Shown: positions 27,309 to 35,837 of the stretch, piece by piece
Position numbering within the stretch: position 1 is the first letter of the stretch
Layout: each line of letters begins with the position of its first letter
Source: JBNLBS01 sp050303415
GTDB taxonomy: Bacteria > Pseudomonadota > Gammaproteobacteria > Methylococcales > Methylomonadaceae
Direction: 5' to 3'
NCBI GenBank assembly: GCA_050303415.1
Contig: JBNLBS010000009.1
Location: forward strand, 79,099-143,098
Length of the DNA stretch: 64,000 nt
Made by a program: the position numbers and the translations under genes
The notes under the pieces: model-generated
Seen by the model: only the letters and a program-made list of their open reading frames with translations
What the model was told of the DNA's origin: nothing
Databases searched by the model: none

Positions 27309-28334
27309 ATGATAGGCGCAGAGCGGATTCTGGTTGTCGGTCCATCCTGGGTGGGCGATATGGTGATGGCGCAAAGCCTGTTTATCACTTTAAAACAGGC
27401 CCAGCCGGAATGTCAGATTGATGTTCTGGCTCCGGCCTGGAGCTTTCCATTGTTGGAGCGCATGCCTGAGGTGAACAAGGCCTTTGCCATGCCGTTAACG
27501 CACGGACAATTTGGCTTGTCGGCACGGATTCAATTGGGTAAATCACTCAGGACTGAACAGTATGACCGGGCCATTTTATTACCCAATTCCTGGAAATCGG
27601 CCTTAACCCCGTATTTTGCCAATATTCCGGTTAGAACCGGTTATGTCGGTGAGTGTCGATGGGGCTTGTTAAATGATGCCCGAAAACTGGATAAATCGCT
27701 GCTAACAATGACGGTGCAGCGTTTCGTTGCACTGGGTTTGGCTAAATCAGCGGTATTGCCGCCACAATATCCGGCGCCTAAGCTGTTGGTAGAAAAAGAG
27801 CGTCAACAGAAGGTTGTTGAAAAATTTACCGTGGACTTATCCAAAAAAATTCTGGCGCTGTGTCCGGGTGCGGAGTATGGTCCGGCCAAGCGTTGGCCGT
27901 CCGAATACTATGCCGAGGTGGCGCAGGCTAAAATTGCCGATGACTGGCAGGTATGGCTCTTCGGCTCGGATAAGGATAAGGCGGCTGCAGAAGATATTAA
28001 TCGGAAGTGTCAACAGGCTTGTATTGATTTTACCGGGCGTACTTCATTAGCGGAAGCGGTTGACTTGATGTCTCTGGTTGATGCGGTAGTGACAAATGAC
28101 TCAGGGCTGATGCATGTGGCAGCAGCACTGGATAAAGAAATCATTGCTATATACGGCTCATCAGATCCGGGCTTTACTCCGCCATTGAATCAACAGGCCG
28201 AGGTCATTTGCTTAAATCTGAAATGTTCGCCTTGCTTTAAACGGGAATGTCCTTTGTACCCTAAAGAACATCAAGATCATACCAAGTGTTTAACACAAAT
28301 CAGTCCGCAAATGGTTATTGAGAAGTTGAATTAA
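27309..28334 (+). CDS. waaF: LPS heptosyltransferase II (WaaF/RfaF)
   Basis: A GT9 enzyme that adds the second L-glycero-D-manno-heptose to the lipopolysaccharide inner core. The N-terminus ILVVGPSWVGDMVMAQSLF is diagnostic. The donor-binding half has LCPGAEYGPAKRWP and TNDSGLMHVAAAL. I start at the ATG 27309; a TTG at 27291, two bases after ilvE, would add six residues, and neither has a clear ribosome-binding site. It is followed two bases later by waaC. Confidence 0.94.
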   Translation: MIGAERILVVGPSWVGDMVMAQSLFITLKQAQPECQIDVLAPAWSFPLLERMPEVNKAFAMPLTHGQFGLSARIQLGKSLRTEQYDRAILLPNSWKSALTPYFANIPVRTGYVGECRWGLLNDARKLDKSLLTMTVQRFVALGLAKSAVLPPQYPAPKLLVEKERQQKVVEKFTVDLSKKILALCPGAEYGPAKRWPSEYYAEVAQAKIADDWQVWLFGSDKDKAAAEDINRKCQQACIDFTGRTSLAEAVDLMSLVDAVVTNDSGLMHVAAALDKEIIAIYGSSDPGFTPPLNQQAEVICLNLKCSPCFKRECPLYPKEHQDHTKCLTQISPQMVIEKLN

Positions 28335-28336
28335 TT

Positions 28337-29338
28337 GTGAAAGTTTTAATTATAAAGACTTCATCCATGGGGGATTTGATTCATACCCTGCCTGCGCTCA
28401 CCGATGCAAAAAAAGCCATTCCTGGTATTCAGTTTGATTGGGTAACGGAAGAAGGTTTTGCCGAAATACCCACCTGGCATCCGGCAGTGGATCGAGTCAT
28501 TCCAATTGCGGCAAGGCGGTGGCGAAAAAATCCGATCAAGACATACCGCAATGCTGAAATTTCAGCTTTTAAAACCCAATTGCGGCAACAAAACTACGAT
28601 TATGTCATTGATGCACAAGGGCTGTTAAAGAGTGCTTTAATCACCCGATGGGTTGACGGTAAATCGTATGGTATGGATAGAAAGTCTGCCCGAGAAGCGA
28701 TGGCATCTTTTTTTTATGATGAAAAAATTTCCGTCAGTCAACAGCTTCATGCCATAGAGCGAATACGGATTTTGTTTGCAAAAATACTGGGTTATGAATA
28801 TGTTAAGAGCTCACTGGATTATGGTCTGTTAAGCAGCCGTTTTCCGGTACGGGCCTGTCAACGACCTTATCTGGTGTTTTTGCATGGCACCAGCCGGGAT
28901 TCAAAATTATGGCCGGAGCCGCAATGGTTTAAATTAATTGAACAGGCCATTGCGGCTAGCTATACCATTTATCTGCCGTGGGGTAATGATAAAGAGCGGG
29001 AGCGAGCTGAACGCTTGAGTCAAGGTCGAAAATATTGTCAGGTATTGAATAAAATGTCCCTAACCGAGATGGCCGGTCTGTTATCCGAAGCTTCGGGAGT
29101 TGTGGGTGTAGATACCGGCTTGGCACATTTGTCGGCTGCATTGAGCATTCCTGCGATGGTGCTTTATGTGGATACTTATCCGGGTTTGACTGGTGCCTGT
29201 GGTTTAAACCAAACCTGTATAACGCAAATGCCGGAAATAGAGCAAGCCGTTAGAACGGCTGGTTTGGAAACAGTGTATTGTCAGGAAATTAAAGCGGATG
29301 ATGTCTGGCAGGGGCTTCAGAAAAAACTAAAGTCCTGA
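28337..29338 (+). CDS. waaC: LPS heptosyltransferase I (WaaC/RfaC)
   Basis: A GT9 enzyme that adds the first heptose to Kdo of lipid A. VLIIKTSSMGDLIHTLPAL at the N-terminus, FLHGTSRDSKLWPEPQW and VGVDTGLAHLSAAL identify it and separate it from WaaF. The GTG start lies two bases after the waaF stop, consistent with coupling. 333 residues is the family norm. The operon ends at the long hairpin at 29413-29454. Confidence 0.94.
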   Translation: MKVLIIKTSSMGDLIHTLPALTDAKKAIPGIQFDWVTEEGFAEIPTWHPAVDRVIPIAARRWRKNPIKTYRNAEISAFKTQLRQQNYDYVIDAQGLLKSALITRWVDGKSYGMDRKSAREAMASFFYDEKISVSQQLHAIERIRILFAKILGYEYVKSSLDYGLLSSRFPVRACQRPYLVFLHGTSRDSKLWPEPQWFKLIEQAIAASYTIYLPWGNDKERERAERLSQGRKYCQVLNKMSLTEMAGLLSEASGVVGVDTGLAHLSAALSIPAMVLYVDTYPGLTGACGLNQTCITQMPEIEQAVRTAGLETVYCQEIKADDVWQGLQKKLKS

Positions 29339-29412
29339 CCCGGAAGACTTTGTCACGGCTATGGTGAGTCGATTTTCTTTTCAGATGTTTTTTTTAACTA
29401 AGTCTTGTTGTA

Positions 29413-29454
29413 TAGAAACTGCAAAAAGTGAACGGGGACTTTTTACAGTTTCTA
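29413..29454. terminator. Convergent bidirectional terminator hairpin
   Basis: A 17-bp stem with one mismatch and an 8-base loop (GAACGGGG). The stem contains an A5 run on one arm and T5 on the other, and it lies between the convergent waaC and 29477-29929 genes. It can serve both strands. Confidence 0.75.
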
Positions 29455-29476
29455 AGCAAAGCGAATCTATCGAAGA

Positions 29477-29929
29477 TCAGTCTTCTAAATCTTCCAGCTC
29501 CTTTGCAAGCATTGAATCGTAATGACGTCTTAGGGATAATTCAGTTGGTCTTTCACCGTGAGACAGTTCAAATTCAGCTTGTAAATTACTCAGGAAATGA
29601 CGTTTAAGAGATGAGTCTTCCGGAATGCTCGGTTTAAATTCGTTGATGATCTCTGTTGTTTCAACTTTTTTCGCAGCAGCCGGCTTTTTAGTTTCCTTTT
29701 TTTGTGCTTTTTCTGCCGGCTTAGCCTCGGGCTCAGGGTCTTCAGCTGGCTTGGTAACGGTCTCAGGCTTTTCTTCTGCTTTGTTTGATGTTGCTTCAGC
29801 CTGTTGTGATTGTGTAGTTTCTTTTTCTGTATCGGCTTCTTTATTGGAACTGATTAAAGACAGCAGGTAGTTTCTTGATGGTGGATAAATAAAAGCAGCG
29901 ATTATTGCCGCGATAAGTATATATTCCAT
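29477..29929 (-). CDS. Single-membrane-span protein with acidic/Lys-rich linker, unknown function
   Basis: 150 residues. An N-terminal membrane helix (EYILIAAIIAAFIY) is followed by a low-complexity stretch of Glu, Lys, Pro and Ala (about residues 33-90). A conserved-looking C-terminal segment follows, LKRHFLSNLQAEFELSHGER and LRRHYDSMLAKELEDLED. The C-terminus would be cytoplasmic or periplasmic depending on orientation, which I cannot determine. I recognise no named family. It is a single gene on the minus strand. Confidence 0.65.
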   Translation of the reverse strand: MEYILIAAIIAAFIYPPSRNYLLSLISSNKEADTEKETTQSQQAEATSNKAEEKPETVTKPAEDPEPEAKPAEKAQKKETKKPAAAKKVETTEIINEFKPSIPEDSSLKRHFLSNLQAEFELSHGERPTELSLRRHYDSMLAKELEDLED

Positions 29930-30084
29930 TACTTTAGGGCCTCTTTGGTTAAGTCGATGAAAAAAGTTTTATCAATTGAAAGTTTAATTGGTAAAACCGG
30001 TCAGCTTGGTGAAAAGCACACCAAGTATATAACAATGTGTGACCTATATACCAATAAAACTAGAATGTCTAATTGTAATTAAAG

Positions 30085-30119
30085 AACAGGGTCAGAAAAC
30101 TCAGTTACCTGACCCTGTT
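30085..30119 (-). terminator. Perfect 11-bp hairpin downstream of the dihaem cytochrome gene
   Basis: AACAGGGTCAG and CTGACCCTGTT are exact complements around a 13-base loop, 13 bases beyond the stop at 30133. On the minus strand it is followed by CTTTAATTAC, a weak U-tract. It is probably the transcript end. Confidence 0.6.
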
Positions 30120-30132
30120 AGACCGGATTGGA

Positions 30133-32211
30133 TTACAGTGTTTTTAAGTACTCCACCAGATCTTTACGTTGTTGCTTGGTTAGTGGCGGTAGTATTTTTC
30201 CGTTGCGTTGGGGAGTGCGGCCTGCGGCATACTCATGACCTCCATTGTCATTGGCCGGGAGGCTGGTATCAAATACAAAACCGTTGTTATTGGAAACAAA
30301 ACCGACTTTTTCCGGATCAAAAAGTCTGCTGCCGACTCTGAATGTATCAGGTCTATATTCGCCGTCTTCCGGGTCACCGGCACGTTTTTTAGGCAGCAAC
30401 AGATCATATAAAGTTGGTACCGAGCCATTATGCAGATAAGGTGCAGTGGCCCAAATACCATTTAATGAACGGCCTTTGTATGATGCCAGGTCAGCATAGG
30501 GTGCGGTTAAGGTTGCCGGATCGTGATTGCCTTGTTTCAGGCTGGATTTCACCTCATTGTTGAAAAAGGTTTTAGCCAGGTTATTAGCCCAATCAAACCA
30601 GCGTTGAAAAAAGTATTTATCCGGATCTGGGGTTAATACCACATTGGTGGTTGCCGAGGTTAACAGTGTTGCGACAGGCATTTGTTCCTGTACATATAAT
30701 TTGCCAACGCCGACATCCACATAATTTCCTTGCAGAATACCTGAGCGGCCAGCGTAGCTGGTACTGTTATTGGACATGGTCGGATCGGTTTTTACGCTGC
30801 TGAGCTTGTCCAGTTGAGCAATAACCCGGCGTGTAGGACTTTTGCGGTCAATAGGAAGATGGCAACCGGCACAATATTGATCAAAGATATGATCTCCGCG
30901 TGCGGCACTTTCCCGATCAATTTTGGGTAAAACAGCTTCAGGCCAGAGCGGCGATTCCAATGTACCCAGTTGAGACTCCAGACGACGTAAATTATTAACA
31001 TCAATTGAAGATTCAAAGCTTATGTGTTTTCCACTGGTATTTTGCCCGCCAAGAAGATTGCTGAGAATATTGGTTCCGGGTTTTTCCTGCCAGTCTAATG
31101 TGCCGAATACGCCAATAACTTCCCCGGAATTTCTGCCAATCGGACCGACACCGGCATTATTGGCAAGACCATTCCACTGTACATAATCATGCTGTGGTGT
31201 ATCCCAGAGGAAAGGATAGCTGACCGGTGCATTGGGCGAGTTAAAAATAGCATTACGTAATTTCACCTGCTGTTTATTGGTCAGCAGGGGTTGGATTCGT
31301 GTAAATAAATGATCAAATTGTTGTTTTGAAATAACAGCGGTATCAATATTTTTTGATACTTGATCGACTTCTTCCTGACTGAGAACTTCGCTCAGGACTT
31401 TTTCCATTTGATCTTTATTGAAAACATGCTGCAAGACACGGTTAAAAATACGCCCAAAGGCGTCCAGTCTGGCATAACCATATTTTGTTTTGGAGTGGTT
31501 GATGCTGTTGTATAACAACAAATCCAACGCAGTATCAGTTAACGCTTTTTTTACCTCGGCTTCCGAGTCGTAATGTCCTCTGGCAATAATACGTTTGCTG
31601 ATACGAGACAGTTTTTCCGGTGTTTTTAAAGTATGCTCGATGACTCTTTGTAATGAAATCATAAATGAATCCAAATCAGCCATTGAAGGTGCGCCATCAA
31701 CACGAATTGCAACCTTGTTATAGACTATTTGATTGGTATGACAGGCAGCACAGGTAAAGCCTACATAGTCTTTGCCTTTATAGGTGTCTTTGACCAGGCC
31801 AAGCGGCAGGCCGTCTTCATTGCTAAAAGTGGCGCGTTGGGGAATATAACGGTAACGATCTATGTTTTGAGCGGATCTGAATAATTCTTTAGAATCAATC
31901 TGCTCCAGCTCCATGAATAAATCATAAGGCAGTAAGTCGGACCCCTGGGTGGTATTGTAATACCACATGCTTTCATTGGGGGACCATCCCTGCCAGTTTT
32001 TGGCCGTATTCCAATCATCAAAATCCGGGCTGGGGTAAACCCTTTCAAAACCATCATTAAACTTGCTTTTCTGAATTACGGCAGCTCCCCTGAGAGGATC
32101 GCTATCCCAAAACTGGTAACTATTGTAAATTTTTATCACAATAGCTAATAGGATAATAGCTATCAGTGGGGGGAGCAGCAAATAAGTAGAATATTTTTTT
32201 AAAGTAGACAT
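30133..32211 (-). CDS. Dihaem c-type cytochrome, RoxA/RoxB- or MauG-like
   Basis: A 692-residue exported protein with an N-terminal membrane helix or signal anchor (residues 10-28). It has two CXXCH haem sites: CAACH at 154-158 and CAGCH near 446. The segment MWYYNTTQGSDLLPYDLF before the first haem and SLNGIWATAPYLHNGSVPTL near the C-terminus are hallmarks of the family that includes the rubber oxygenases RoxA/RoxB and dihaem peroxidase-like proteins. It should be periplasmic or secreted and bind O2 or peroxide. Its substrate is not indicated. The frame opens 24 codons earlier, but the ATG at 32211 has GAGG eight bases upstream and begins the hydrophobic segment. It is a single gene with its own hairpin terminator. 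Confidence 0.85.
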   Translation of the reverse strand: MSTLKKYSTYLLLPPLIAIILLAIVIKIYNSYQFWDSDPLRGAAVIQKSKFNDGFERVYPSPDFDDWNTAKNWQGWSPNESMWYYNTTQGSDLLPYDLFMELEQIDSKELFRSAQNIDRYRYIPQRATFSNEDGLPLGLVKDTYKGKDYVGFTCAACHTNQIVYNKVAIRVDGAPSMADLDSFMISLQRVIEHTLKTPEKLSRISKRIIARGHYDSEAEVKKALTDTALDLLLYNSINHSKTKYGYARLDAFGRIFNRVLQHVFNKDQMEKVLSEVLSQEEVDQVSKNIDTAVISKQQFDHLFTRIQPLLTNKQQVKLRNAIFNSPNAPVSYPFLWDTPQHDYVQWNGLANNAGVGPIGRNSGEVIGVFGTLDWQEKPGTNILSNLLGGQNTSGKHISFESSIDVNNLRRLESQLGTLESPLWPEAVLPKIDRESAARGDHIFDQYCAGCHLPIDRKSPTRRVIAQLDKLSSVKTDPTMSNNSTSYAGRSGILQGNYVDVGVGKLYVQEQMPVATLLTSATTNVVLTPDPDKYFFQRWFDWANNLAKTFFNNEVKSSLKQGNHDPATLTAPYADLASYKGRSLNGIWATAPYLHNGSVPTLYDLLLPKKRAGDPEDGEYRPDTFRVGSRLFDPEKVGFVSNNNGFVFDTSLPANDNGGHEYAAGRTPQRNGKILPPLTKQQRKDLVEYLKTL

Positions 32212-32437
32212 TATGCAAGCCTCGAAGGTATTGTTTTTATTAGGTAACGTCTTAGGTGAGTTGCTTATGGTACTAGCAACCAAAGGTTGCTTGCAAGAAA
32301 GAAGTTAATAAAATTGAATTAAAAGCCTTGTAATTTGCTTGAAGTCTGATTCAGTCAGGCTATTAGAGAAAAATTGGCGCTTTATTGCAAGCGAACTATT
32401 AATATTGCCATTTTAGTAAATATTTGTATCGAGATTA

Positions 32438-32995
32438 TTAGCGTAATTGTTGACCTGTGATGACATGATAGATAGCGGTTTCTTTTGATGAGTTGCCTAA
32501 ACTGCCGGCCAGGATATGAATTTTCTGCTTGGGTATGGCGGCAGGAATGTCTCGGGCTTTTTTAGCTGCAGGTTTACTGCTTATATTCGCACTGGTGGAG
32601 ACAATAGGGCCCTCAAATCGTTTGCACAAGCGTTTTACGATGGGATGGGCACTGACACGTACGGCCAGGCTTTTATGTGCACCGGTTAACCAGTATGGTA
32701 CCCAATCCTGACAGGGTATTACCCAAGTGACAGGACCGGGCCAGGTAGGCGTAACTCTATCTAAAATGGTTTGATTCAACTCTAAATAAGGCTCCAACTG
32801 CTCTATAGACGCAGCGATTAGAATTAAACCTTTGTCCATCGGTCTTTGCTTGATTTCCAGTATCCGCCTGACTGCCGGTTCGTTTAATGGATCGCAGCCC
32901 AAGCCATAAACCGCTTCAGTCGGGTAGGCAACGACTTCACCGTTTTTTAAATGGCGAGCTGCATTGATTATTTTGAAAGCTGAACAGTAATTCAT
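32438..32995 (-). CDS. tsaC: Threonylcarbamoyl-AMP synthase TsaC (YrdC/Sua5 family)
   Basis: It makes threonylcarbamoyl-AMP for the t6A37 modification of ANN-decoding tRNAs. VAYPTEAVYGLGCDP, IEQLEPYL, WPGPVTWVIPC and VSTSANISSKPAA are the standard TsaC motifs. The 185-residue form lacks the extra Sua5 C-terminal domain, as in enteric TsaC. The start is ATG 32995, with AGG five bases before it, two codons inside a GTG-initiated frame. It lies 21 bases downstream of topA. Confidence 0.95.
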   Translation of the reverse strand: MNYCSAFKIINAARHLKNGEVVAYPTEAVYGLGCDPLNEPAVRRILEIKQRPMDKGLILIAASIEQLEPYLELNQTILDRVTPTWPGPVTWVIPCQDWVPYWLTGAHKSLAVRVSAHPIVKRLCKRFEGPIVSTSANISSKPAAKKARDIPAAIPKQKIHILAGSLGNSSKETAIYHVITGQQLR

Positions 32996-33016
32996 AATCA
33001 CCTGATGAATAACGGT

Positions 33017-35332
33017 TTAAGCTTGAGGGCCTTCAGCATCAGCAGGATCGCCTTCATAAGGTGTTGCATATTTACACTCTTTCTGTGGACAGACTTTTTC
33101 CGCACCACGGCGCTTGGTGGTTTTTACCGTCAAAATTGGCCAGGAACATTCCGGGCAGCTCTCTTTGACCGGCGGGTTCCAAAGCGCATAATCACACTTA
33201 GGATATTCCGAGCAGGAATAAAAAATTTTACCGTAACGTGATTTTCGCTTAAGAATGCTGCCTTCTTTGCATTGAGGACATTCGACACCGGTATCCAGAG
33301 GTTTCTCCAGCGGCTCTATATGTTTACATTTAGGATAAGCACTACAGCCGATGAATTTACCATAGCGTCCGGTTTTAATCACCAGATCGGATTCACATTT
33401 AGGACATTGACGACCTTCGACAACTTCGGGCTCATTGCTAGCGCCGGCATCATCGTTTAAATTTCGCGTATATGAACATTCCGGATAATTGGTACAACCA
33501 ATAAAACGTCCGTTACGACCCAGGCGAATTGACAACTGACTACCACATTCAGGGCATTTTTCATCGATGGCTTCCTGCGTGACGTCTTTACGTTGAACAC
33601 TTTCTTCCTTTTCATGGATGAGGGTGGTAAACGGTTTCCAAAAATCTCGCATTAATGGAATCCAGTCTTTTTCGCCGCGAGAAACCGCATCCAATTCATC
33701 TTCCAGATTAGCGGTAAAGTCATAATCAACGTATTTGTTGAAATGTTCAGTCAAGAATTTGTTAACGATACGACCCACATCAGTGGGATAGAAGCGTTTG
33801 CTGTCCAACGTGACATATTCACGGTTCTGCAGTGTGGAAATAATTGTGGCATAGGTCGATGGACGGCCAATGCCGTGTTCTTCAAGAGCTTTAACTAGGC
33901 TCGCTTCACTGTAACGTGGCGGTGGTTCCGTGAAATGCTGTCCGGCAATCACTTCATTGAGCGGTACGGGCCGGCCTTCTTTCAATGGTGGCAGGAAGCT
34001 TTCTTTATCATCACCTTCTTTAGTGTCATCCTGACCTTCCAGATAAACCATCATAAAGCCGGGTGTAGCAATAGTTGAACCTGTTGCACGGAACATGTTT
34101 TTATCGCTGCCGCAAGCTAAATCCACTGCTACCAGGTTTAAGGTCGCGTGAATCATTTGGCAGGCAATGGTACGTTTCCAGATTAAATCATAAAGCTTGA
34201 ACTGTTCGGCAGACAAATACTGTTTTATTTCGCTGGGTAGGTTGCGAATTAAGGTTGGGCGAATCGCTTCATGCGCTTCCTGAGCATTTTTTGACTTGGT
34301 TTTAAATTCCCGCGCCTGTTTGGGTACGTTGTCGGCGCCATATTTTTCAGCAATCAATTCACGTATTTCTACTAAGGCTTCGGCTGATAAATTAACCGAA
34401 TCGGTACGCATGTAGGTGATTAAACCGGCGGTTTCGCCGCCAATATCTATACCTTCATAGAGCTGCTGTGCCACCATCATGGTGCGTTTGGTGGTAAAGC
34501 CCAGTTTACGAGCTGCCTCTTGTTGTAAAGTTGAGGTGATAAAAGGGGCGGCGGGATTACGCTTGCGCTGTTTCTTTTCCAGCTTTGAAACCAGCAGTTT
34601 ACCATCGGCTGCATCCAGCAGTGTTTGTTTGGTTTGTTCGGCCTGGGCTTCGTTATCGATACTGAATTGAGACAGTTTTTCGCCGTTAAAATGGGTTAAT
34701 TTGGCTTTAAAATTCTGCTCTTCAGCGGTTAATGATGCTTCTATAGTCCAATATTCACGGGTTTTAAAGGCTTCAATTTCCAGTTCGCGTTCAACAATCA
34801 TGCGTAATGCAGGGCTTTGTACGCGCCCTGCCGACAAACCGCGGCGGATTTTCTTCCACAATAACGGTGACAGGTTAAAACCCACCAGATAATCTAAAGC
34901 ACGGCGTGCCTGCTGTGCGTTAACCAGATTGGTAGATAGTTCACTCGGATTGGCAATCGCTTCGGTGACCGCTTTTTTGGTGATTTCATGAAAAACCACA
35001 CGATACACCGACTTGTCTTTTATTTGTTTTTTCTCTTTTAACAGTTCCAGCAGATGCCAGGAAATAGCTTCCCCCTCTCTATCCGGATCCGTTGCCAGAT
35101 ATAAATTATCAGCTTGTTTGAGAGCTTTGGCTATAGCCTGGACATGGCGTTGATTTCGCTCGATTACCTGGTACTTCATGGCAAAGTCATGTTCAGGGTC
35201 GACAGCGCCTTCTTTAGGAATAAGGTCTCGCACATGACCGTAGGAGGCAAGGACTTGAAAGTCTTTTCCAAGATACTTTTCGATGGTTTTTGATTTTGCA
35301 GGTGATTCTACAATGACAAGATTTTTACTCAT
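33017..35332 (-). CDS. topA: DNA topoisomerase I TopA
   Basis: A type IA topoisomerase relaxing negative supercoils. The Toprim domain begins LVIVESPAKSKTIEKYLG and contains DPDREGEAISWHL. The active-site tyrosine is in GLITYMRTDSVNLS. The C-terminus carries four cysteine zinc-ribbon units: three of CPxC...C-x-YPxC type, and a last one (CPECSWPI then CPQKEC) with a degenerate spacing. 771 residues is shorter than the enteric enzyme (865), mainly in the C-terminal part. It is next to smg and dprA in a conserved gammaproteobacterial order. Confidence 0.97.
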   Translation of the reverse strand: MSKNLVIVESPAKSKTIEKYLGKDFQVLASYGHVRDLIPKEGAVDPEHDFAMKYQVIERNQRHVQAIAKALKQADNLYLATDPDREGEAISWHLLELLKEKKQIKDKSVYRVVFHEITKKAVTEAIANPSELSTNLVNAQQARRALDYLVGFNLSPLLWKKIRRGLSAGRVQSPALRMIVERELEIEAFKTREYWTIEASLTAEEQNFKAKLTHFNGEKLSQFSIDNEAQAEQTKQTLLDAADGKLLVSKLEKKQRKRNPAAPFITSTLQQEAARKLGFTTKRTMMVAQQLYEGIDIGGETAGLITYMRTDSVNLSAEALVEIRELIAEKYGADNVPKQAREFKTKSKNAQEAHEAIRPTLIRNLPSEIKQYLSAEQFKLYDLIWKRTIACQMIHATLNLVAVDLACGSDKNMFRATGSTIATPGFMMVYLEGQDDTKEGDDKESFLPPLKEGRPVPLNEVIAGQHFTEPPPRYSEASLVKALEEHGIGRPSTYATIISTLQNREYVTLDSKRFYPTDVGRIVNKFLTEHFNKYVDYDFTANLEDELDAVSRGEKDWIPLMRDFWKPFTTLIHEKEESVQRKDVTQEAIDEKCPECGSQLSIRLGRNGRFIGCTNYPECSYTRNLNDDAGASNEPEVVEGRQCPKCESDLVIKTGRYGKFIGCSAYPKCKHIEPLEKPLDTGVECPQCKEGSILKRKSRYGKIFYSCSEYPKCDYALWNPPVKESCPECSWPILTVKTTKRRGAEKVCPQKECKYATPYEGDPADAEGPQA

Positions 35333-35356
35333 TTATTTAATAGTCTGCGCGGGATA

Positions 35357-35821
35357 TTAGTGTAAATAAGTCGGTACAAGATCGTAAACGATATCTTCCA
35401 TTCTGGAAAATGCAATTTCTTCATCGGGTTGGCTTAATAAAACCATTAACGTAATCCATTTTACTTTTTCCAAAGTGATTTCTTCTTCCAGTGCCATGAT
35501 GCGGTCAATCACTATCTCTCTATTGCTGGTTGACAAAATAAGGTTATTTTCAATGAACATTAGAAAATTGATGCATTCCTGATCAAGTTTGGTTTGCTCT
35601 TGGGTGCTGAAAATACGAAAAGAAGAAGACACGCAAGTTTGTATTTCACTTTGCAGACTTAGTGATTCCAGCCAGTCAAAGGCTTTATTGACTTCAGTTT
35701 GCTCAAAGCCGGCTTGTTGTAGTTCTGTTTTTATTTCGTCGCTTTCGGGAAGCAGTTCGATTTCATCTTCCATGTAATTTTCAAACAGGTATATAAGTAC
35801 ATCAAAAATATTTTCTTTCAT
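35357..35821 (-). CDS. smg: Smg family protein (DUF494)
   Basis: 154 residues starting MKENIFDVLIYLFENYMEDE, the highly conserved opening of Smg proteins, with FEQTEVNKAFDWLESL and the terminal TLMVLLSQPDEE region. It is small, acidic and probably cytoplasmic; no biochemical function is established. It stays between dprA and topA in many gammaproteobacteria, which is the main support for the name. It is 16 bases from dprA. Confidence 0.93.
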   Translation of the reverse strand: MKENIFDVLIYLFENYMEDEIELLPESDEIKTELQQAGFEQTEVNKAFDWLESLSLQSEIQTCVSSSFRIFSTQEQTKLDQECINFLMFIENNLILSTSNREIVIDRIMALEEEITLEKVKWITLMVLLSQPDEEIAFSRMEDIVYDLVPTYLH

Positions 35822-35837
35822 GTATTGAGTAAGTTGG

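Noticed and set aside
29625..29870. 81-codon plus-strand ORF rich in Ser, Ala and Gly
   Set aside because: It is the antisense reading of the low-complexity Glu/Lys/Pro region of the minus-strand gene at 29477-29929.
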